A stretch of 61,285 nt of DNA from Emiliania huxleyi CCMP1516. Its lineage: Eukaryota; Haptophyta; Isochrysidales; Noelaerhabdaceae. Position numbers and translations under genes: made by a program. How positions within the stretch are numbered: position 1 is the stretch's first letter; each line of letters begins with the position of its first letter. Below, piece after piece: positions 56,901 through 61,285 of this stretch. The DNA lies in assembly GCF_000372725.1 (NCBI RefSeq), contig NW_005201102.1:71817-133101 (forward strand), in the 5' to 3' direction. The notes beneath the pieces were generated by a model. It was given only the letters and a program-made list of their open reading frames with translations. It did not search any database and was not told where the DNA came from.

Positions 56901-59900
56901 AAGCCGAGGCAGGAGCCTAGGAAGCCGACCATAAAGAAGGGCCGCCGTCCATACTTGTCGCTCAGCTTTGTCATCGCCGGTGTCGAGAAGATGGAAGCAA
57001 ACTGGTACAGCGCAGAAGCGGCGGCCAATATTCTGGGGGCATCGTCCCCGCAGCTATCTTCCTCCGGCCCGACGTCGCGCGTCTCGATGCCGTCCTCCTC
57101 AGCGGAAGGGATGCACGCGGCAGGCGAGGGCGGCGGAAACAAATCCCGCGCAGAGGCATCGGAAGTGTCCTTGGCGCCGAGGCAGCCAAGGTTCTCTTTG
57201 ATGATGAAAGGCATGACAGGGACCGCCATCAGTCCGCCGAACATGTCGATGAAGACGGAGAGGTAGACCACCGCAACCCCAGTCGGACCATGGAATTTCA
57301 TGAAGTGCTGCGCGTCGCAAAGGGTCGTCGGGCCGTTTTGCGGCCGTCCTCTTCGAGTTGTGGAGTATCAATTCTTTTTACGGTGTACCTGTGTTAGTGC
57401 CAGTGCGCGCCAGTCCCGTCGGTGTCGTTTGCAAGGCCAAAGATCCTGCTTGTTCTTTCTGCGGCGAGGACAAGTCTTTTTGCAGGGTGACTTCAGAGTA
57501 CCGCACGCCCTTGAAAGCGAAATCCAACCTCTGGTTTTGGGGTCCTTATGGAATTTCTACAGGGGATTTCTCCGTAGACTCGCAGGAAGCGCGAGGAGAA
57601 GAAATCGAAAAAAAGAAATATGGCCCCGACCCAGCGCCGATGGCCTCGCACCGCATCGGCGCGCGCGTCGCGGGCCTCTCGCCAGCGCAGCTGTGCGCCA
57701 TCATCGAGGCGCAGTCGGGCGCGAGCGACGCCGCGCTGCGTGTGGCGGAGGAGCACGCCGCACGGCTCGTGGAGCAGCCCGAGTGGGTGCTCTCCGAGGT
57801 CCTCCTCTCTCCGGACCTCGCCCCGCACATCCTCGCTCATCTGCCGACCACGGAGCACGCCGCCAAGGGGACGTGCCGCGCGTGGCGCCGCGGCTGGAAG
57901 GAGGCGCTGAAGAAGCGCGAGAGGCCGCGCCTGCTCGTGATCGGCGGCTACGGCGGCGATGGCGAGCGCCTCAACTCGCTGGAGCGGTTCGACCCGTCCA
58001 CAAATGAGTGGGAGGAGGAGGAGGCTGTTGCGCCGATGCCGACGGCACGAAACTATGCCGGCATGGCGGTGCTCGACGGCAAGCTCTACGCCGCGGGCGG
58101 CCAACTAGAGAATCAGGCTGTCCTCGTAACTGCCAACTTGGTGGAGCGGTACGACTTGGCTACGAACGCGTGGGAGGCGGTGTCGTCGATGCTGACGGCG
58201 CGGGCACAGTTTGGGATGGCGGTGCTCGACGGCAGGCTGTACGCTGCGGGCGGCGTCAACGAAGACGACGGCGCCCTCAGCTCGGTCGAGCGGTACGATC
58301 CCGCGACGAACGCGTGGGAGGAGGTGGCGCCGATGGCAGAGACGCGGCATGAGGACGTCGCGGTGCTCGACGGCAAGCTTTATGCCATGGGTGGCATCAA
58401 CAATGGCGCCCTTGGCTCGGTGGAGCGGTACGACCCCGTGACAAACGTCTGGGAGGAAGTGGTGCCGATGGCGACGGCGCGGTTTTCTCACGCCGTCGCG
58501 GTGCTCGACGGCAAGCTTTATGCTGTGGGTGGCTGCAACAATGGCGCCCTTGGCTCGGTGGAGCGGTACGATCCCATGACGAACGTCTGGGAAGAAGTGG
58601 TGCCGATGACGAGAGCGCGACACATTCATGGCGTGGCGGTGCTCGACGGCACGCTGTATGCTGTGGGCGGCGCCCACAGCGGCCACAACAACGCCCACCT
58701 AAACTCGGTGGAGCGGTATGTCCCGGCTGCGAATGCGTGGGAGGCGGTGGCGCCGATGGCGAGCGTGCGGGCTTATCCGGGATGTGTCTCTGTCTGAGAT
58801 TACTTTCTCGCCCGTCTCTCGACGTCTCAGGTCCCAGGGTCTCGGAGTCTCGGGGCGGTGCGACCGTGAAATTCTGAAATACTGAGCCGACACCCGTGAT
58901 TTTGAAAGCGTGGGTGTCCTGTGTGGCCACAGTTTTAGATTGTCATATCCGTGTGATTTTTTAATTTTTGCAATGTTGACGCCGTCAAAAAGAGGCGGAT
59001 GAACACCGCCGAAGTGCAAGCCTCGAAGTGAGTCGTTGCCCGTTTCCTCACCCCTCGCCCTCCCCGCCCTGTCGATGGAGCCTCCAGCTCGTGGTGCGGA
59101 GTCGCAAGAGCACGTCTTGTCGCCGACGAGGCGTCGATTTGGCGTCTGGTCGTCCTCGTCGTCCACGACCCGCTCGTCTCGCGGTACGGGCTCCCTCTTT
59201 GCCCAGCTCCGCCCCGGGTCGGCGGCGGCGGCGGCGGCGGCGGCGGCCGAGGCTGCTGCCGAGGCTGCTGCCGAGGCTGCTGCCGCAGCAGAGGCGGCGG
59301 CGCAGGCAGCCGCGTGGGAGAGGGCGCACGCCGGCGACGGCGATGGCATCGCCTCGGCCACCGCTTCTGTCCGGTCGTCCGCGTCCGACGCCGAAGCATC
59401 GTGGGCATCGGCGGACCAAGATGCCGGCGGGCCGTCGTACTGCTCGGCGGTCGCGTGGGCGGCGGCTCGCCGCGCCTCGGCGGCGGCGGCCGCTTCCGCA
59501 AAGGCGTCGCAAGCGCTCGTTGCAGACCTCGAGCGGCCTCGCCCCGGCAGCGCCGGCCTCGCTGGGCGCTCCGGCGGCTCCCCGGCTCCCCTGAGCACGT
59601 CCCTGCTGCAGCGGCTGGCGCCTCCGTCGCCGCGCCGCCGCCTCAGCCGCGCCACCTCCGCGGTTGCGCCGTCGTGTCAGCGGGACAGTCCTCCCGGCGC
59701 CGCTCAGCGGTCCCTGTCGGAGCTGCCGGCGAGGTGGAGGCCGCGACTCGAAGCCGACGGACGCTGTCGTCGCGTTCAAGGCGGCGGCGGTCGCTCGTCG
59801 GTCCACGCCGCGCCGCCTCCCTCGCCGAGCTGTGAACGGCGTCTCTTCACACCTCTCCTCCCGTGAACAGGTCCACGCCGCGCCGCCGCCCCTCTCGCGG

Positions 59901-61112
59901 CGGGCTGCGAGTGGCGGCGCGCTGCCGCCGATTCGAGACCGCTGCAGCGAGCACACCTCCTCTTTGGGGGAGGCGCCCCGGGGGAGCGGCGTGCAGGTGT
60001 GTGCGCGCCTCGCCCACGCCGCGCGCGCACCGGCGCCTTGCCACTGGTGGTAGCAGGCCACTTCTGGCGTGATGGATTGGTCGCCTCTCTGCGTCTCTAC
60101 CCCGCCCTCTACGCCTCACCCCTCTCTCCCCCGCCGCTATGCCCCACCCCTCTCCCCCGCCGCTACCCCACCCCTCTCCCCCAAGCTACCTCACCCCTCT
60201 ACCCCCCGCCGCTACCCCACCCCTCTCCCCCAAGCTACCTCACCCCTCTACCCCCCGCCGCTACCCCACCCCTCTCCCCCAAGCTACCTCACCCCTCTAC
60301 CCCCCGCCGCTACCCCACCCCTCTCCCCCAAGCTACCTCACCCCTCTACCCCCCGCCGCTACCCCACCCCTCTCCCCCAAGCTACCTCACCCCTCTACCC
60401 CCCGCCGCTACCCCGCCCCCGCTACCCCGCCCCCTCTACCCCCTTAGGGCTCGCCCCACTCGCTGCAGCAGCACGCCGCGGCCACCGACTCGCTGCTCGT
60501 CTCGGCGCGAGATCTGGGGAGATCTGGGGAGATCTGGGGAGATCTGGGGAGGTCTGGGAGGTCTGGGGAGATCTGGGGAGGTGTGGGGAGGTATGGGGAG
60601 GTATGGGGAGGTGTGGGGAGGTATGGGGAGATGTGGGGAGATGTGGGGAGATGTGGGGAGATGTGGGGAGATGTGGGGAGATGTGGGGAGGTACGCACCG
60701 CCTCCACTCCTCTCGTCTCGGCGCGGCAGCGGCGGCGGCGCGCCCCCGCACACACACCTCCCCACATCTCCTCACACCTCCCTCCCCGCCCCCCCCACCC
60801 GCCCCCCCCCGGCTCCCAGGCGCGGCAGCAGCGGCGGCGCGCCTCCTCGTTCGAGGGCGTGGAGGAGCGAGAGGGGGCCACGAGATGACCGAGATTGTGA
60901 TGCCCGGGATGAGCCGAGATTACCCGAGATTGTGATGCCCGGGATGGCCCGAGATGACCCGAGATGACCCGAGGTTGCCCCGAGAGATGAGCCCAGATGG
61001 CCCAATGATGGCCGAGATGCCCCGAGATTGCCCCGAGATTGCCCCGAGATTGCCCGAGACGACCCGCGCGTCGCGCCGCAGGAGCAGCTCGTCTCGAAGC
61101 CGCCGCCGCCGC

Positions 61113-61143
<31 letters not shown>

Positions 61144-61285
61144 GCTGCAGCACGCGCGCAGCTCCGACTTTGGAAGCGATTTTGCGGGTGACTTTGCCTC
61201 CCAGCGGCGGACCTCGTTTGGCAGGAGCGAGTCGTGGCAGAGCGAGGAGGCGACCTCATGGGGCGAAAGAATCTGGTCATCCCCA

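Overview
This is nuclear DNA from a GC-rich, gene-dense unicellular eukaryote. The genes are interrupted by many short introns, face both ways with no operons, and carry long microsatellite and minisatellite runs. The protein repertoire (BspA-type LRR, RCC1, kelch, ankyrin/U-box, F-box, MACPF, Sec1/Munc18, DDX3-like helicase, MFS carrier) and a spacing of roughly 2-3 kb per gene suggest a marine alga. A haptophyte is my first guess; a pelagophyte or another secondary-plastid alga is possible. This is inference, since no search could be run.

Layout. 1-1.3 kb: 3' part of a Tyr/His-rich membrane protein (+). 1.8-4.3 kb: secreted MACPF protein (-). 5-6.9 kb: a BspA-like LRR gene overlapping an F-box/beta-helix gene (-). 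7.4-8.2 kb: small TM protein (+). 9.5-10.2 kb: broken F-box/RCC1 copy plus a RING-like ORF (+). 11-12.6 kb: four-exon serine protease (-). 13.4-14.2 kb: unknown protein (+). 14.7-15.4 kb: acyltransferase-3 remnant (-). 15.7-16.9 kb: second LRR gene (+). 17.8-21.3 kb: seven-exon DEAD-box helicase (-). 22-23.3 kb: repeats. 23.4-24.9 kb: F-box/RCC1 gene (-). 25.4-25.9 kb: unknown (-). 26.2-30.4 kb: multi-exon TM protein (+). 31-32.1 kb: SH3-like/ADP-ribosyltransferase protein (-). 32.3-32.9 kb: giant palindromic foldback that forms the tail of a secreted Cys-rich gene (32.8-34.0 kb, -). 34.9-37.7 kb: intronless 921-aa protein with an MLKL-like helical N-terminus, a kinase domain with YFG in place of DFG, a duplicated domain and a broken ARM repeat (+). 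38.3-39.2 kb: NHL-like propeller with a frame break (-). 39.7-43.9 kb: ten-exon Sec1/Munc18 gene (-). 44.4-45.2 kb: glycosyltransferase-like/SAM-like protein (+). 45.6-46.4 kb: Arg-rich fragments (-). 47.0-48.2 kb: Pro-rich single-pass membrane protein (+). 48.7-50.2 kb: GT1 sterol-glucosyltransferase-like gene (+). 51.6-53.6 kb: ankyrin/U-box gene with two indels (+). 54.9-57.3 kb: ten-exon MFS transporter (-). 57.6-58.8 kb: kelch protein (+). 59.1 kb to the right edge: multi-exon Ala/Ser-rich protein (+).

The most striking result is the intron system. In five genes I could close the reading frame by hand through 30 introns: helicase 6, Sec1 9, MFS 9, protease 3, first gene 3. My choices use 15 GT, 11 GC and 4 GA donors, and 27 of 30 acceptors read AG|G. 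In many cases the first 10-24 nt of the intron are a direct copy of the first bases of the next exon, as if a target-site duplication supplied the donor and an inserted element supplied the AG. Four introns carry related ~40-bp cores (introner-like). The larger introns are filled with 10-20-bp minisatellites, and closely related units recur in different introns. Most of the repeat-domain genes (LRR, RCC1, kelch, ankyrin, kinase, ART) are intronless, while the helicase, Sec1, MFS, protease and TM genes carry the introns.

Limits: all exon boundaries, counts and domain calls are from reading by eye. No transcript, alignment or database evidence was available.
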